A stretch of 64,000 nucleotides of DNA from a virus: positions 1 through 64,000 of IMG/VR virus record IMGVR_UViG_3300018080_000014; one strand, 5' to 3'. The position numbers were made by a program, and so were the translations under genes. Of this stretch, positions 53,366 through 61,096 are shown piece by piece (the first letter of the stretch is position 1; the number at the start of each line of letters is the position of its first letter). The notes below the pieces were generated by a model. The model did no database searches and was not told the origin of the DNA. It was given only the letters and a program-made list of their open reading frames with translations.

Positions 53366-53518
53366 ATGAACTTTTGGAAACTAATTCGGAAAAAGGAATT
53401 CTGCCGCCATTGTGAAATAGTTGACGGGAAAACGGTCGAGCTCGTACCAGACCGGTGGGGTTACTCCTGTCCCGAGTGCGGCATCGATTACCTAAAAAAC
53501 GGTGACCTAGCATGCTGA
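53366..53518 (+). CDS. 50-residue zinc-ribbon protein
   Basis: CRHCEI...CPECGI forms a zinc ribbon; basic N-terminus (KLIRKK). GGTGA precedes ATG 53366 by 6 nt. Its last bases overlap the next ATG (53512). Confidence 0.65.
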   Translation: MNFWKLIRKKEFCRHCEIVDGKTVELVPDRWGYSCPECGIDYLKNGDLAC

Positions 53519-53976
53519 ACCGGTACACGAAAGATCTCCTCCGCCGCGTGCGGGCGGAGATCAAGACCAAAGACCTCGCGATGGAGATAGACGATCTCTT
53601 GTCTCCATTGCAGGGGAATGTCGAAGCGGCCTTGTACAACCTACGCAAGGCCTTAAAGATGGCAAAAGATTGCTTGGTAATGTACTCAATCAAGGAGGCC
53701 ATCTCATACTTGGAAAACACGGGCTCACGCAGCCGGTTATTCTTCGAGGCGCTGCGCCATGATCCCGTGTTGAAATCCGATTTCGCGGACCCGAAGCTCC
53801 ATACAAGCGAAGTGGAAGGCGAGTACAAGTTTTCACTTGAAGTGGATCAAGTATTCACCTACCAATGTCCGCAAGCGAACTTGGACGAACTCCGCCAGCT
53901 TGTCACGATTTGTGACCAGCACGGCGTGACATGCCTGCTGGATTTTGATAGCGACGAGCTCCATTTTATCATCTAG
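53512..53976 (+). CDS. Hypothetical helical protein
   Basis: 154 residues, mainly helical (DLLRRVRAEIKTKDLAMEID; NVEAALYNLRKALKMAKD) with a beta-rich last third. Overlaps the upstream gene by 7 nt. No family recognised. Confidence 0.6.
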   Translation: MLNRYTKDLLRRVRAEIKTKDLAMEIDDLLSPLQGNVEAALYNLRKALKMAKDCLVMYSIKEAISYLENTGSRSRLFFEALRHDPVLKSDFADPKLHTSEVEGEYKFSLEVDQVFTYQCPQANLDELRQLVTICDQHGVTCLLDFDSDELHFII

Positions 53977-53985
53977 GTGATTCCA

Positions 53986-54270
53986 ATGCATGAAGACTGG
54001 TTCCTAGATCGCCACGAGTACGAGGCCGAATGTTGCGACGACCTCTTCCGCGAGGAAGGTGTGGAAGAAGTCCTCCGCCTCATGATACCATGCAAAAACT
54101 GTGGCGAGCTCCGCCCGAGAGATGATCCCGAGATCCTGCGTACCGGCTGCTGCTACCTGTGCAACAAGTCCGATTTCCACCGCGAGAAACGGGCCACGTC
54201 CGACGGGTGCAGTGCCAATACACGCACGTTGGCAAAATTAGTCGAAAAACTGGAGGATTCAAGATGGTGA
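53986..54270 (+). CDS. Hypothetical zinc-binding protein
   Basis: 94 residues from ATG 53986, with GGTGAT (53976-53981) as ribosome site; an upstream in-frame GTG 53977 is less likely. Acidic N-terminus, then CKNCGEL...CCYLCNK zinc ribbon and a helical tail. Confidence 0.65.
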   Translation: MHEDWFLDRHEYEAECCDDLFREEGVEEVLRLMIPCKNCGELRPRDDPEILRTGCCYLCNKSDFHREKRATSDGCSANTRTLAKLVEKLEDSRW

Positions 54271-54500
54271 AAAAATGTCACGGGTGCGGGCGTATCCCCA
54301 CCAAAATATTCACCACCTTGGACAATATCCTCCATACGTATTGTGAAAAGTGTGGTCTTCTCGTCCAACCCTATGACGAGATAGCGGACACCCACGCATT
54401 CTGCCTACACTGTGACGCATTCTTCCATATTCGCGAACTGTGGGATGGTGCAAGTCGCGGCGATGCCGTCGTGTGTCCGCGCTGCGGAGAGGAACTATGA
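54264..54500 (+). CDS. Double zinc-ribbon protein
   Basis: 78 residues from ATG 54264, preceded by GGAGG (54252-54256). Four CxxC pairs (CHGCG, CEKC, CLHC, CPRCG) imply two zinc sites, rubredoxin/ribbon-like. Overlaps both neighbours. Confidence 0.7.
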   Translation: MVKKCHGCGRIPTKIFTTLDNILHTYCEKCGLLVQPYDEIADTHAFCLHCDAFFHIRELWDGASRGDAVVCPRCGEEL

Positions 54501-54667
54501 TGGAACACGCAACCGATTCCCCCGAGTACCTCGAAATGGAGAAGAAGGCCTATTACCTCTCCGCCATGGCCTGTGCAGATCCTCTCCACCATTACAAGAA
54601 ATACATCCAGCACCTCGATAAAATGCTGGATTTTATTGAAAAACACCACCAAAAGAAGGATGCCTGA
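54497..54667 (+). CDS. Hypothetical 56-residue helical protein
   Basis: Starts at ATG 54497 overlapping the preceding stop. Charged helical protein (YKKYIQHLDKMLDFIEKHHQ). No motif. Confidence 0.6.
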   Translation: MMEHATDSPEYLEMEKKAYYLSAMACADPLHHYKKYIQHLDKMLDFIEKHHQKKDA

Positions 54668-54668
54668 A

Positions 54669-54926
54669 ATGATGAAATTAAGACTGGACATAATCGTTCT
54701 CCCGTTCCATTACCGCGGGTGGAACGATCTTCCACTCCGCAAGAAGCTCGAGCTCCTTGCCGACGTGGGTATCGAAGATTGCCACTACATCAGTGGCGAA
54801 GACGACGCCATCAGCATTCATGGTGCCGAGCTCTCGGAATCCATCAAACAGCTCACCATCGGCGAGCTCCTTGTTCAGAATGGAGACGTTGCCGCCGCAC
54901 TGAAAGCTGCCAACTCTGAAAATTAA
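54669..54926 (+). CDS. Hypothetical 85-residue protein
   Basis: Starts ATG 54669, directly after the preceding stop. Mixed alpha/beta (LRLDIIVLPFHYRGWNDLPL). Last gene before a T-rich terminator and promoter 3. Confidence 0.6.
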   Translation: MMKLRLDIIVLPFHYRGWNDLPLRKKLELLADVGIEDCHYISGEDDAISIHGAELSESIKQLTIGELLVQNGDVAAALKAANSEN

Positions 54927-54927
54927 T

Positions 54928-54946
54928 CCATTTTTCTCTTTTTTTA
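54928..54946 (+). terminator. T-rich terminator before promoter 3
   Basis: CCATTTTTCTCTTTTTTTAA just after a stop codon; archaeal-type T-tract termination, directly abutting the next promoter box. Confidence 0.5.
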
Positions 54947-54966
54947 ACCAACGCAATATTTAAATA
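54947..54966 (+). promoter_or_regulatory. Right-arm promoter 3 (ACCAACG box + TATA)
   Basis: ACCAACG 54947-54953, TTTAAAT 54959-54965, 12 nt apart; centre 24 nt ahead of ATG 54986. Confidence 0.75.
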
Positions 54967-54985
54967 CTTTCTCTTCTTCCACCTC

Positions 54986-54997
54986 ATGGAGCGATAG
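54986..54997 (+). CDS. Leaderless three-codon ORF (AUG-GAG-CGA-UAG)
   Basis: The first ATG lies at the predicted transcription start and is closed after three codons. The real gene starts at 55018 with AAGGTGA as ribosome site. The same TGGAGCGA follows promoter 2, so the sequence is shared between leaders. Confidence 0.35.
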   Translation: MER

Positions 54998-55017
54998 CTC
55001 CTCACAAGGTGAAAACC

Positions 55018-55182
55018 ATGTTAAATGAGAATGGAACGGAAATCACGATCTCCGCCCCGCATGTCGGCGACGGCATGCTGCGTGGATTAGTGGAGATGAA
55101 AGATCACGTGACCAACACGACGAACAAGACGCTCGCCATACGGATACATGGCCCCTTGAAAATCACGTTGGACCTATTTTAA
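55018..55182 (+). CDS. Hypothetical 54-residue protein
   Basis: ATG 55018 is preceded by AAGGTGA. Beta-rich (LAIRIHGPLKITLDL) with Gly turns. First full gene after promoter 3. No motif. Confidence 0.6.
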   Translation: MLNENGTEITISAPHVGDGMLRGLVEMKDHVTNTTNKTLAIRIHGPLKITLDLF

Positions 55183-55199
55183 TTTTTTGGTGATCACGC

Positions 55200-55604
55200 A
55201 TGGAAAAACTAAACAACCGGAAACCAACACTGGAAGAGGAGATGGAACACAGGCCACTATCCCGGTTCCTCCTCCATCTCTCCCGATGCCTCTTGGGCAG
55301 CAACGATGAATTTGGTGAAGAAAAGTCGGACCACATCCGCGATTCTTGTCGGAAATCCTTCGAGTTCATTTCCAACTCGCCGGTGGCATATGAGGAATTC
55401 ACGCAGTGGTGCCACCAGTGTGCCATGGATTTTACGGACAAGGATGACATCAGTCCAGAACACTGGAAAAATGTCTACCAGAATGGACATTTCGCAACCC
55501 ATTTTTCCGCGTTCTGGTGTATCACGAAGTGGCGGTTCTCCGACTGGGAGCGAGACGATCCACCGTTTCGCATCCTGCCATTTCCACCATTCATCAGGTT
55601 CTAA
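55200..55604 (+). CDS. Hypothetical protein
   Basis: 134 residues from ATG 55200 with GGTGATC upstream. Helical with several Cys and Trp (QWCHQCAMDF; CITKWRFSDW). Stop is immediately followed by promoter 4, so it ends that unit. Confidence 0.6.
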   Translation: MEKLNNRKPTLEEEMEHRPLSRFLLHLSRCLLGSNDEFGEEKSDHIRDSCRKSFEFISNSPVAYEEFTQWCHQCAMDFTDKDDISPEHWKNVYQNGHFATHFSAFWCITKWRFSDWERDDPPFRILPFPPFIRF

Positions 55605-55623
55605 CCAACGTAAAGTTTAAATA
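55604..55623 (+). promoter_or_regulatory. Right-arm promoter 4 (ACCAACG box + TATA)
   Basis: ACCAACG 55604-55610, TTTAAAT 55616-55622, 12 nt apart. Its centre is 31 nt ahead of ATG 55650, so the leader would be about 6 nt and there is no mini-ORF. Confidence 0.75.
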
Positions 55624-55649
55624 TGTCGAATCATATTGGATATTTGAAA

Positions 55650-56012
55650 ATGTCACTTTCTATACATGCCCTTGTGGTAGCGGGTTCCGACAAGAGTCAA
55701 CCAAGTGGCGGTAACCGCGTAATTTGCGGGCAAACAGCTACCAAGCAGATCAAAGTGGACAGAACAATGGTAAGACACAGAGTGTATGCCCGTGTCACCA
55801 CCTATGACGTGGATGATCGCATCCAGCGTGATAGTGTTGGTGTTGGCGGCCGTCGCACGATTGGTTCCTCGAAAGTGGAATTCAACTGTGATACAGCCAA
55901 CGGGCAGAACGTGCAAGTAGTGGTGCGGGTCACCATCGATGATGATGGCAAGGGTGCCGTCGAGATGCAATGCCCCACCGAGTTCAAGTTCCACTTGAAC
56001 AAACCAAAGTGA
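55650..56012 (+). CDS. Hypothetical beta-rich protein
   Basis: 120 residues from ATG 55650 (MSLSIHALVVAG); an upstream ATG at 55623 lies before the predicted transcription start. Beta-rich (VQVVVRVTIDDDGKGAVEMQ), with conserved-looking Lys/Arg patches. May be a single-stranded nucleic-acid-binding or structural protein; not recognised. Followed closely by another gene. Confidence 0.6.
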   Translation: MSLSIHALVVAGSDKSQPSGGNRVICGQTATKQIKVDRTMVRHRVYARVTTYDVDDRIQRDSVGVGGRRTIGSSKVEFNCDTANGQNVQVVVRVTIDDDGKGAVEMQCPTEFKFHLNKPK

Positions 56013-56018
56013 GCAAAC

Positions 56019-56585
56019 ATGGCGAAAAAAGTAAGCACCAAGTTCGACAAGAAATTCACGGAAGAAGCCATCCGCGTAGCCTTAGAGGCTGGAGACGCGG
56101 AACAGTTAGCCGAAATTCTGGCCAAGGGGTACAACGACCGCACCGTGTCGATCAATCCCCAAATCCAGAAGAAACTCGCAAAGACCATCATGGATATTTG
56201 CGGGTATGAACCTCCAGAGAAAGTCCGCACGTCCAGCAACAGCGTCGTGGGAAAGCTGGAAGAACTCCAGAAGAAAATCGCTGCATCTGGGAACCTCACG
56301 CCAGAAATCGCCGAGCTAATCGGCAAGCAGATGGAGGAGTCAACCACGTCATTCGTCGCATCAGATGGCGTCCAAAAAGGCTGGCAAGCCTTCGTGATCG
56401 AGTGCGTCTCCGAAAGGATGGACCGTGAGAAGCACAAGAAACCAGCAGCCGCGCTAATTGGTGCGGTGGACAAGATCGTGGATTATGGCGCAAAGCGTGC
56501 GATGACTGCCGAGGAACAACGGGAGTACGACGCCAAGAAAGCGGCCGGGCAATCCAACGACGAGGAAGAAGAACTGGAAGAGTAA
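56019..56585 (+). CDS. Hypothetical helical protein, acidic tail
   Basis: 188 residues, helical (EEAIRVALEAGDAEQLAEIL; VVGKLEELQKKIAASGNLTP) with a strongly acidic end (DEEEELEE). Such tails are common in DNA-mimic or chaperone-like viral proteins, but nothing specific is recognised. 6 nt after the previous gene. Confidence 0.6.
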   Translation: MAKKVSTKFDKKFTEEAIRVALEAGDAEQLAEILAKGYNDRTVSINPQIQKKLAKTIMDICGYEPPEKVRTSSNSVVGKLEELQKKIAASGNLTPEIAELIGKQMEESTTSFVASDGVQKGWQAFVIECVSERMDREKHKKPAAALIGAVDKIVDYGAKRAMTAEEQREYDAKKAAGQSNDEEEELEE

Positions 56586-56600
56586 ACGGGCAGCACGATC

Positions 56601-56623
56601 CAATTTTTATTTTCCCCTTTTTT
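56601..56623 (+). terminator. T-rich terminator
   Basis: Runs CAATTTTTATTTTCCCCTTT and a further T-run shortly after the stop at 56585; no stem needed for archaeal termination. Confidence 0.5.
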
Positions 56624-56631
56624 CCAATCCA

Positions 56632-56671
56632 TGGGTATGCTCGGTGGTTCAAATCCACCCTTACCCAACCA
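56632..56671 (+). other. tRNA T-arm/acceptor-like sequence
   Basis: GGTGG-TTCAAAT-CCACC (56643-56659) is a perfect T-stem and standard T-loop, followed by CTTACCCA as a plausible acceptor 3' strand. TGGGTA (56632-56637) can pair with TACCCA (56662-56667), making a minihelix. No D-arm or anticodon arm is visible, so this is not a whole tRNA. May be a fragment from a host tRNA (attachment-site remnant) or a tRNA mimic. Confidence 0.5.
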
Positions 56672-56892
56672 AACCATGGGGCACGCCCGTGCCAATTCCC
56701 TTTCCCAAAATTCGACATTTCTTTAATCTGGTAGTCAACTCATGTTATTTTGCACGGGCCGCCCCTTTACCTTGGTGATACCATGTGACCACGGCAAGCC
56801 ATCCAAACCAGCTGTAGCGGCACCACATCCTTTTCCTTTTTATTATCTTTTTCTCCATATTTTTGCCGCACGACGTGGCGGGCTGGTGTGGG

Positions 56893-57081
56893 ATGAGCAC
56901 CACAATCAAAAAGAGAGACCAGAAAATGTACTTCGATGAAGAAGCAATGGACATGCTGCGCCAAGCAGTCTTTGACGACGTGGTGGAATGTCCCAAGTGC
57001 GGCTCCAAGATGGAGCCAGATGCGGAAAAATGCGGCGAGTGCGGATTCTCCGGCACGCTCCGCGGGATGGGGTTGATTTAA
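56893..57081 (+). CDS. Small zinc-ribbon protein
   Basis: 62 residues from ATG 56893 (GGTGTGGG upstream). CPKCGSKM...CGECGFSG is a clear zinc ribbon at the C-terminal half. The next gene starts at the base after its stop. ATG 56926 is an alternative start. Confidence 0.65.
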   Translation: MSTTIKKRDQKMYFDEEAMDMLRQAVFDDVVECPKCGSKMEPDAEKCGECGFSGTLRGMGLI

Positions 57082-58197
57082 ATGGAAACAACGCTCGTAG
57101 TTGTATCCAAATCCCGTGCCATGAACCGCACCTCCCGACGCACCGGCAGGCAATACAGTGTCAGGTATCTTACCTGCCAAAAACCAGACGACCCATGGAC
57201 GGCATACAGGCTCGCCATATATCCAAATGGAGACGTATGGCCACCCATATACACATACAGCCAGATAATCGTTCCCGTGCGGGAAACACGATCCGACCGG
57301 GTAAACGAGAAGTACGACATCAACTTGGATGGTGTGCCATTCAGGCATGCCTGCTGGGTGAATGGATTCAAGCAACACGAAATCCAGATAAAGGGATTCT
57401 ATACCACCACAAAAGCACTTGTGGTGCCACTTGAACGGTGCGAGATCCTCGCCGATCACCTCGAGGCGCTCGACGGGACGGTGAGAATTCCTGCAGGGGA
57501 CTTTGGCCTCACGCACTTTCCTGCGATTACACGCCAAGTTGAATGGCATGGAGACATCATCATTTTTGCCGAGTTCGAGTGGCACCTACGCAACGTCTTC
57601 AACCAGGCAACACGCAGGAAGGAATTCCGAAAGGTTGAGCAATACAAGGAAGGAACGCTCATCATCTCCAAATCCCAGCTTGGCCTACTCCACCAAGTCA
57701 TCCAGACAGCACAGGACCAGAAAAAGCTGCAGGAAGTCATTGCCAAGATCCGATCCGAGCTCTCCAAGGGCACGTACATTAGCATCGAGCAAGTAGAAGA
57801 ATGGCTTACTCTTGCCGAGCTCTACGGCGAGGATCCAGAACGAATTCTCCGCTCCCAGTGCCTAAGGGGAGAATACGAGCCAATCTTTTTCGAGATGCTG
57901 CGGGATGAGCATGACCAGAACCACGACATCTATTTTGGATCACACGGATTCATATTCCATATTAACGGCAAGTGGGTGTGGGAAGAGCCAAAGTACGGGG
58001 CCGCTACTTACCTGTTTAGAGGAGATCATCTGGATGGTCGAACACTTTCAGTAGCACTGTCCAATCTCAGCAGGACCGATTTGCTCGGGAGCGACGAGCT
58101 GCAAACGGTCACCGGGTTCCTGAACCGCGTTATCCATCCAAAAGATGCAAGCGTAGAACGGTATCTCGACCGTTGGATGAGCGAGGTGTGTGGCTAG
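57082..58197 (+). CDS. Hypothetical protein, 371 residues
   Basis: N-terminal half beta-rich (RYLTCQKPDDPWTAYRLAIY) and central coiled part (LLHQVIQTAQDQKKLQEVIA). Several conserved-looking Trp/Tyr. No catalytic motif seen. Translationally coupled to the zinc-ribbon gene before it. Confidence 0.65.
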   Translation: METTLVVVSKSRAMNRTSRRTGRQYSVRYLTCQKPDDPWTAYRLAIYPNGDVWPPIYTYSQIIVPVRETRSDRVNEKYDINLDGVPFRHACWVNGFKQHEIQIKGFYTTTKALVVPLERCEILADHLEALDGTVRIPAGDFGLTHFPAITRQVEWHGDIIIFAEFEWHLRNVFNQATRRKEFRKVEQYKEGTLIISKSQLGLLHQVIQTAQDQKKLQEVIAKIRSELSKGTYISIEQVEEWLTLAELYGEDPERILRSQCLRGEYEPIFFEMLRDEHDQNHDIYFGSHGFIFHINGKWVWEEPKYGAATYLFRGDHLDGRTLSVALSNLSRTDLLGSDELQTVTGFLNRVIHPKDASVERYLDRWMSEVCG

Positions 58198-58202
58198 GAA
58201 AT

Positions 58203-58220
58203 ACCTACATTTAAATAGGT
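58203..58220 (+). promoter_or_regulatory. Promoter with TATA box inside palindrome
   Basis: ACCTA-CATTTAAA-TAGGT: perfect 5-bp arms enclose TTTAAAT (58210-58216). Lacks the ACCARCG box. A protein on the palindrome would block TBP, so an auto- or cross-repressed promoter is likely. The centre is 28 nt ahead of GTG 58241. Confidence 0.65.
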
Positions 58221-58240
58221 GTTTTACCTAGTCAAGCTTA

Positions 58241-58285
58241 GTGCAAAGCGGCACTCGTTATACCAAAGCAACCGAGGCAAAATGA
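58241..58285 (+). CDS. Leaderless 14-codon leader ORF fused by ATGA to next gene
   Basis: Opens with GTG at the predicted transcription start, encodes 14 residues beginning MQSGTRYTKA, and stops at TGA 58283-58285, which overlaps ATG 58282 of the following gene. That gene has no strong ribosome site of its own, so translation should depend on the leader. Confidence 0.5.
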   Translation: MQSGTRYTKATEAK

Positions 58286-58689
58286 AAATGGCAGTAAACG
58301 TAGGAGAGTTGGTAACCGAATTAAAGGTTGCCAAAGATGTTAAATCAAAAAACAAGTACCTCCAGTTCCCGGACGTGGAGACGTACAACCAGTTCGTGGA
58401 CATCGTGAAGGAAGCTGAAGAGACCTCCAAACTCGCGGAGGAATTCGCATCCGGCGGAGAAGATGCCGAGACCTTCAACGCAAACTTGGACAAGTTGATT
58501 ACCGTGTCCAAGAAAACGATGGAAGCAGCCAAGGACGACAGCACCAAGGAGTTCATGGCATCAGAAATCGAACGGTTGGAGAAAAAGCGGAAAGGCCAAC
58601 GCAAGTTGACCCTGTCCTTTCTGCTCAAATGGCTGTTTATCACCAATCAATACAAGGAAATCCAAGAGTTAGGAGAACGGATTTCCTAA
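58282..58689 (+). CDS. Hypothetical helical protein
   Basis: 135 residues from ATG 58282. Charged, helical throughout (DKLITVSKKTMEAAKDDSTK). No family recognised. Behind its own palindrome-controlled promoter, so may be a regulator or an early effector. Confidence 0.65.
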   Translation: MKMAVNVGELVTELKVAKDVKSKNKYLQFPDVETYNQFVDIVKEAEETSKLAEEFASGGEDAETFNANLDKLITVSKKTMEAAKDDSTKEFMASEIERLEKKRKGQRKLTLSFLLKWLFITNQYKEIQELGERIS

Positions 58690-58690
58690 T

Positions 58691-58712
58691 CCTTTCTTTT
58701 TTTTCCCTTTTC
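58691..58712 (+). terminator. T-tract terminator
   Basis: CCTTTC followed by T8 and CCCTTTT right after the stop at 58689. Confidence 0.5.
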
Positions 58713-58729
58713 CAGTTGGCCACGGGAGG

Positions 58730-58749
58730 ACCAACGTAAAGTTTAAATA
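58730..58749 (+). promoter_or_regulatory. Right-arm promoter 5 (ACCAACG box + TATA)
   Basis: ACCAACG 58730-58736, TTTAAAT 58742-58748, 12 nt apart; centre 25 nt ahead of ATG 58770. Confidence 0.75.
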
Positions 58750-58769
58750 CGTTGATTCATTTTGGATCC

Positions 58770-58775
58770 ATGTAG
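58770..58775 (+). CDS. Start-stop minimal ORF (AUG-UAG)
   Basis: At the predicted transcription start the message begins AUG-UAG, followed by a small hairpin GTAGC-CTA-GCTAC (58772-58784) and then GGGAGA and ATG 58801. A start directly followed by a stop would load and stall ribosomes at the 5' end. Confidence 0.35.
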   Translation: M

Positions 58776-58800
58776 CCTAGCTACGGGAGATTTTTCAAAG

Positions 58801-60768
58801 ATGGAACTTAAAACGCAAATGGCCATGAACCTCGAAGGGTACATGGCACATCTCAAAAAGGAGTTGGCCAATCTACCAGCAGAGCTGGTCAAGAATGGCC
58901 TTGAAGTACCCGACTCTACCACCATAAAAGTGTGGCTCGATGAAACCATGCTCACGGTGGAAAATGACGGGTCTCCGATTGGAAGTGTTGATGACTTCCA
59001 GAAGTATATCCTGACTTGTTTTGAAACCTCCAAATCCGAGCAGAACTACGGCAAGGGTTTCACCGCCATTCTCATGGAAGAGGAAACAGACGTGTATACA
59101 GGCTGTATACATGCCACAATCCGAGCGTGGAATGACATTACTATTCGCACGGACTCCGAATTCCAGCAAGGAATGCGTGTCGTTGTCCACCTGAAACCAG
59201 ACAGCCAAGTGCTCATGGAAGGGAGCGCAAAACTCTTTCTCCATCTCTCCGATTATATCACCAGAAAGACCATCATCTTCAACGATAGGCCAGTAGAACT
59301 GGAAGAACTAAGCGGTTCATTCGAGCCATTTCTTCGTGACTGGTCCAAGAGCATCCTTTATTATGATACCTCCATCTTGGGCAGTATTGACTCGTTTGGC
59401 CACTATTTCATGCTATCAACTGGCGATCTGGCACCAATACAGCTCGACAACGTGCCGAGGTTCGTCGGGGTCATCATCTCCGACGTGAAGCACGTTGACA
59501 CCGAGCGCACCAAGCTGGTCCACGCAAGCAGGCATTACCTCGAAAGGTGGGCCGACACGAAGCTCCAAGACAAGTACAAGGAGCAGAACGTGACAGCCGA
59601 GGTGGTTGCGTGGCTCCGCGAGTGGGCTGACTGGTGCGAGGAATTCGTGTACAAGATTTCTGGAGAGCGGTTCTCGTTTTTCCGCAACGATGATGGTGTG
59701 AAAATGGGAGATTTGCGGGTGCTTGAAAAATGGATAGAATACCTGAACAAGGTGTCCAACCAAGCGAAGATGAAGCCATTCACCACGCCACGGCCCGAGA
59801 TGGATGAGAATCATGAAGAGATGGTGAAAATCTCGAAGAGTGGAATGGTAACCGATTATCTCATGCGTGAGATTGGTGAATGGTTTTTCAATCCAATACT
59901 GCACCACCCTTTTGGGCGGATAAAGATAGGCGTGTGTGTTATTGGTGGAGAAGTGGATAGAAATGGATTCATCGATGACGTGGTATTGTACAAGATGATC
60001 CACACGATTGATTCTGGAGTATTCTGGGAAAACGTGAACGAACGGTTTCCACCAGTGGTCGCCTATTACGTGGATCCTGGTCCAATCATATACGCGGATA
60101 CACTTGACGTGAGAACCGTCATGAAGGAAACGGAGAGCAAGGTATCGATAGAAAGGCCTCCAGAAGACAAGAAGATCGAGGCGCCGAAAGAGAAAAAAGT
60201 GGAATTAATCGCGGAGAAAGCATCACCAGAACAGATGAAAACCGCCATAAAAACCATGTGTAGGAATCGGAAAAGTAAGATGGACGAGGAAGATGAATAT
60301 GAAAACCCGATTGGCAAGCCTGTGGAAGGTAGACCAGATTACACGTTTGTCGAGCACAAGGGCATATGGTGCATCGTGCATCATTCCGTGACTGACTTGG
60401 AGAAGGTGAAGTTCACGCGGAGCGTACAGATGGAGAAGTGGAAGGCGTGGACAAATACCATCTCGCTCATCCTGCAATATACTGGAGATTTCTTCTGCGA
60501 GGCGTGTGTTCCAGTGCTGTTCATCAGCAAGAAAAATACCGCATTGGCTCGCCATGTTGGTCCATATGTTGCGCTTAACCGCGTGAAAACATCTCTGCCA
60601 GATACGAAATACCGCAGGGCAATATATTTGCTCTCGCTTGCCATCCATGAGCTGACGCATTTCCGTGTCAAGAATCACGGAACGGCATTCACGCAAATAT
60701 CGGAAGATATGTTTCTCGAACTGGTAAAGCACCCGACGTTCCTATCGGAACTCGTGAAGGTGATATAA
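58801..60768 (+). CDS. GHKL ATPase fused to HExxH metallopeptidase-like domain
   Basis: 655 residues from ATG 58801; TTG 58762 lies upstream of the predicted transcription start. The N-terminus shows the GHKL (Hsp90/MutL/TopoVIB-type) ATP site: N-box E28...N32, ENDGSPIGS with D56-G57, and QNYGKGF (81-87) lid glycines. The C-terminus has H616-E-L-T-H620 with a possible third ligand His626, like zinc peptidases. Middle part unassigned. Could be an ATP-driven remodelling or cleavage enzyme acting against a host system. Confidence 0.7.
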   Translation: MELKTQMAMNLEGYMAHLKKELANLPAELVKNGLEVPDSTTIKVWLDETMLTVENDGSPIGSVDDFQKYILTCFETSKSEQNYGKGFTAILMEEETDVYTGCIHATIRAWNDITIRTDSEFQQGMRVVVHLKPDSQVLMEGSAKLFLHLSDYITRKTIIFNDRPVELEELSGSFEPFLRDWSKSILYYDTSILGSIDSFGHYFMLSTGDLAPIQLDNVPRFVGVIISDVKHVDTERTKLVHASRHYLERWADTKLQDKYKEQNVTAEVVAWLREWADWCEEFVYKISGERFSFFRNDDGVKMGDLRVLEKWIEYLNKVSNQAKMKPFTTPRPEMDENHEEMVKISKSGMVTDYLMREIGEWFFNPILHHPFGRIKIGVCVIGGEVDRNGFIDDVVLYKMIHTIDSGVFWENVNERFPPVVAYYVDPGPIIYADTLDVRTVMKETESKVSIERPPEDKKIEAPKEKKVELIAEKASPEQMKTAIKTMCRNRKSKMDEEDEYENPIGKPVEGRPDYTFVEHKGIWCIVHHSVTDLEKVKFTRSVQMEKWKAWTNTISLILQYTGDFFCEACVPVLFISKKNTALARHVGPYVALNRVKTSLPDTKYRRAIYLLSLAIHELTHFRVKNHGTAFTQISEDMFLELVKHPTFLSELVKVI

Positions 60769-60789
60769 ATGCAAAAGGAGGTGAAATGA

Positions 60790-60951
60790 ATGGTAATGGT
60801 AAACAAGGATTTATCCATATGCATTGATTGTGTCAAGTGGAACGTGTGCTCGCTTGTTGTGGCACTTGAAAGGATGGAACCAAACATTCCAGAAATAGAA
60901 TGCTCGATCAGAGTGGAAGAATGTGTTGAACATCACCCTGAGGACAAGTAG
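60790..60951 (+). CDS. 53-residue Cys-containing protein
   Basis: GGAGGTGA (60778-60785) precedes ATG 60790. CIDCVKWNVC is a compact metal-site motif with two further cysteines. Ends in a terminator hairpin. Unknown role. Confidence 0.6.
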   Translation: MVMVNKDLSICIDCVKWNVCSLVVALERMEPNIPEIECSIRVEECVEHHPEDK

Positions 60952-60962
60952 TCCTCTTTTTT
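60940..60962 (+). terminator. Stem-loop plus T6 terminator
   Basis: GAGGAC (60940-60945), loop AAGTA, GTCCTC (60951-60956), then T6. A textbook intrinsic-type terminator overlapping the stop codon of the small gene. Confidence 0.65.
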
Positions 60963-60997
60963 GCCCGAAACCATCATGGCGCCAATACACCCTTTCC

Positions 60998-61008
60998 AAA
61001 TTTAAATC
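60998..61008 (+). promoter_or_regulatory. TATA box of right-arm unit 6
   Basis: AAATTTAAATC, TTTAAAT at 61001-61007. Centre is 24 nt ahead of ATG 61028. No ACCARCG box. Confidence 0.6.
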
Positions 61009-61027
61009 TCCCCTTTATTTTGCGACC

Positions 61028-61096
61028 ATGGTGGCGGGAAGCAGGCATTCCACCAAGAGTGGAACCGATTCGACGGTAACATTCCTAACTACTTAG
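61028..61096 (+). CDS. Leaderless 22-codon leader ORF
   Basis: Starts exactly at the predicted transcription start; 22 residues beginning MVAGSRHSTK, ending at TAG 61094-61096, which is within the first operator palindrome. May be regulatory rather than functional as a peptide. Confidence 0.4.
   Translation: MVAGSRHSTKSGTDSTVTFLTT

Larger units (their letters stand above)
56586..56892. other. Non-coding gap with T-tracts, tRNA-like end and hairpins
   Basis: 307 bp. Contains two T-tracts (56602-56623), a tRNA 3'-end-like sequence (56632-56671), a hairpin GGCAC-GCCC-GTGCC (56680-56693) and a wider inverted repeat GCCCGTGC/GCACGGGC (56685-56692 and 56752-56759). No convincing protein frame. 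Confidence 0.55.

Noticed and set aside
56624-56671. Complete tRNA gene
   Set aside because: Only the T-arm and an acceptor-like strand are present; no D-arm, and no anticodon loop with T33 and a purine at 37 could be placed upstream.
56767-57585. Long minus-strand frame of about 270 residues
   Set aside because: Runs across two well-supported plus-strand genes and a non-coding gap; low-complexity His/Trp-rich product with no promoter.
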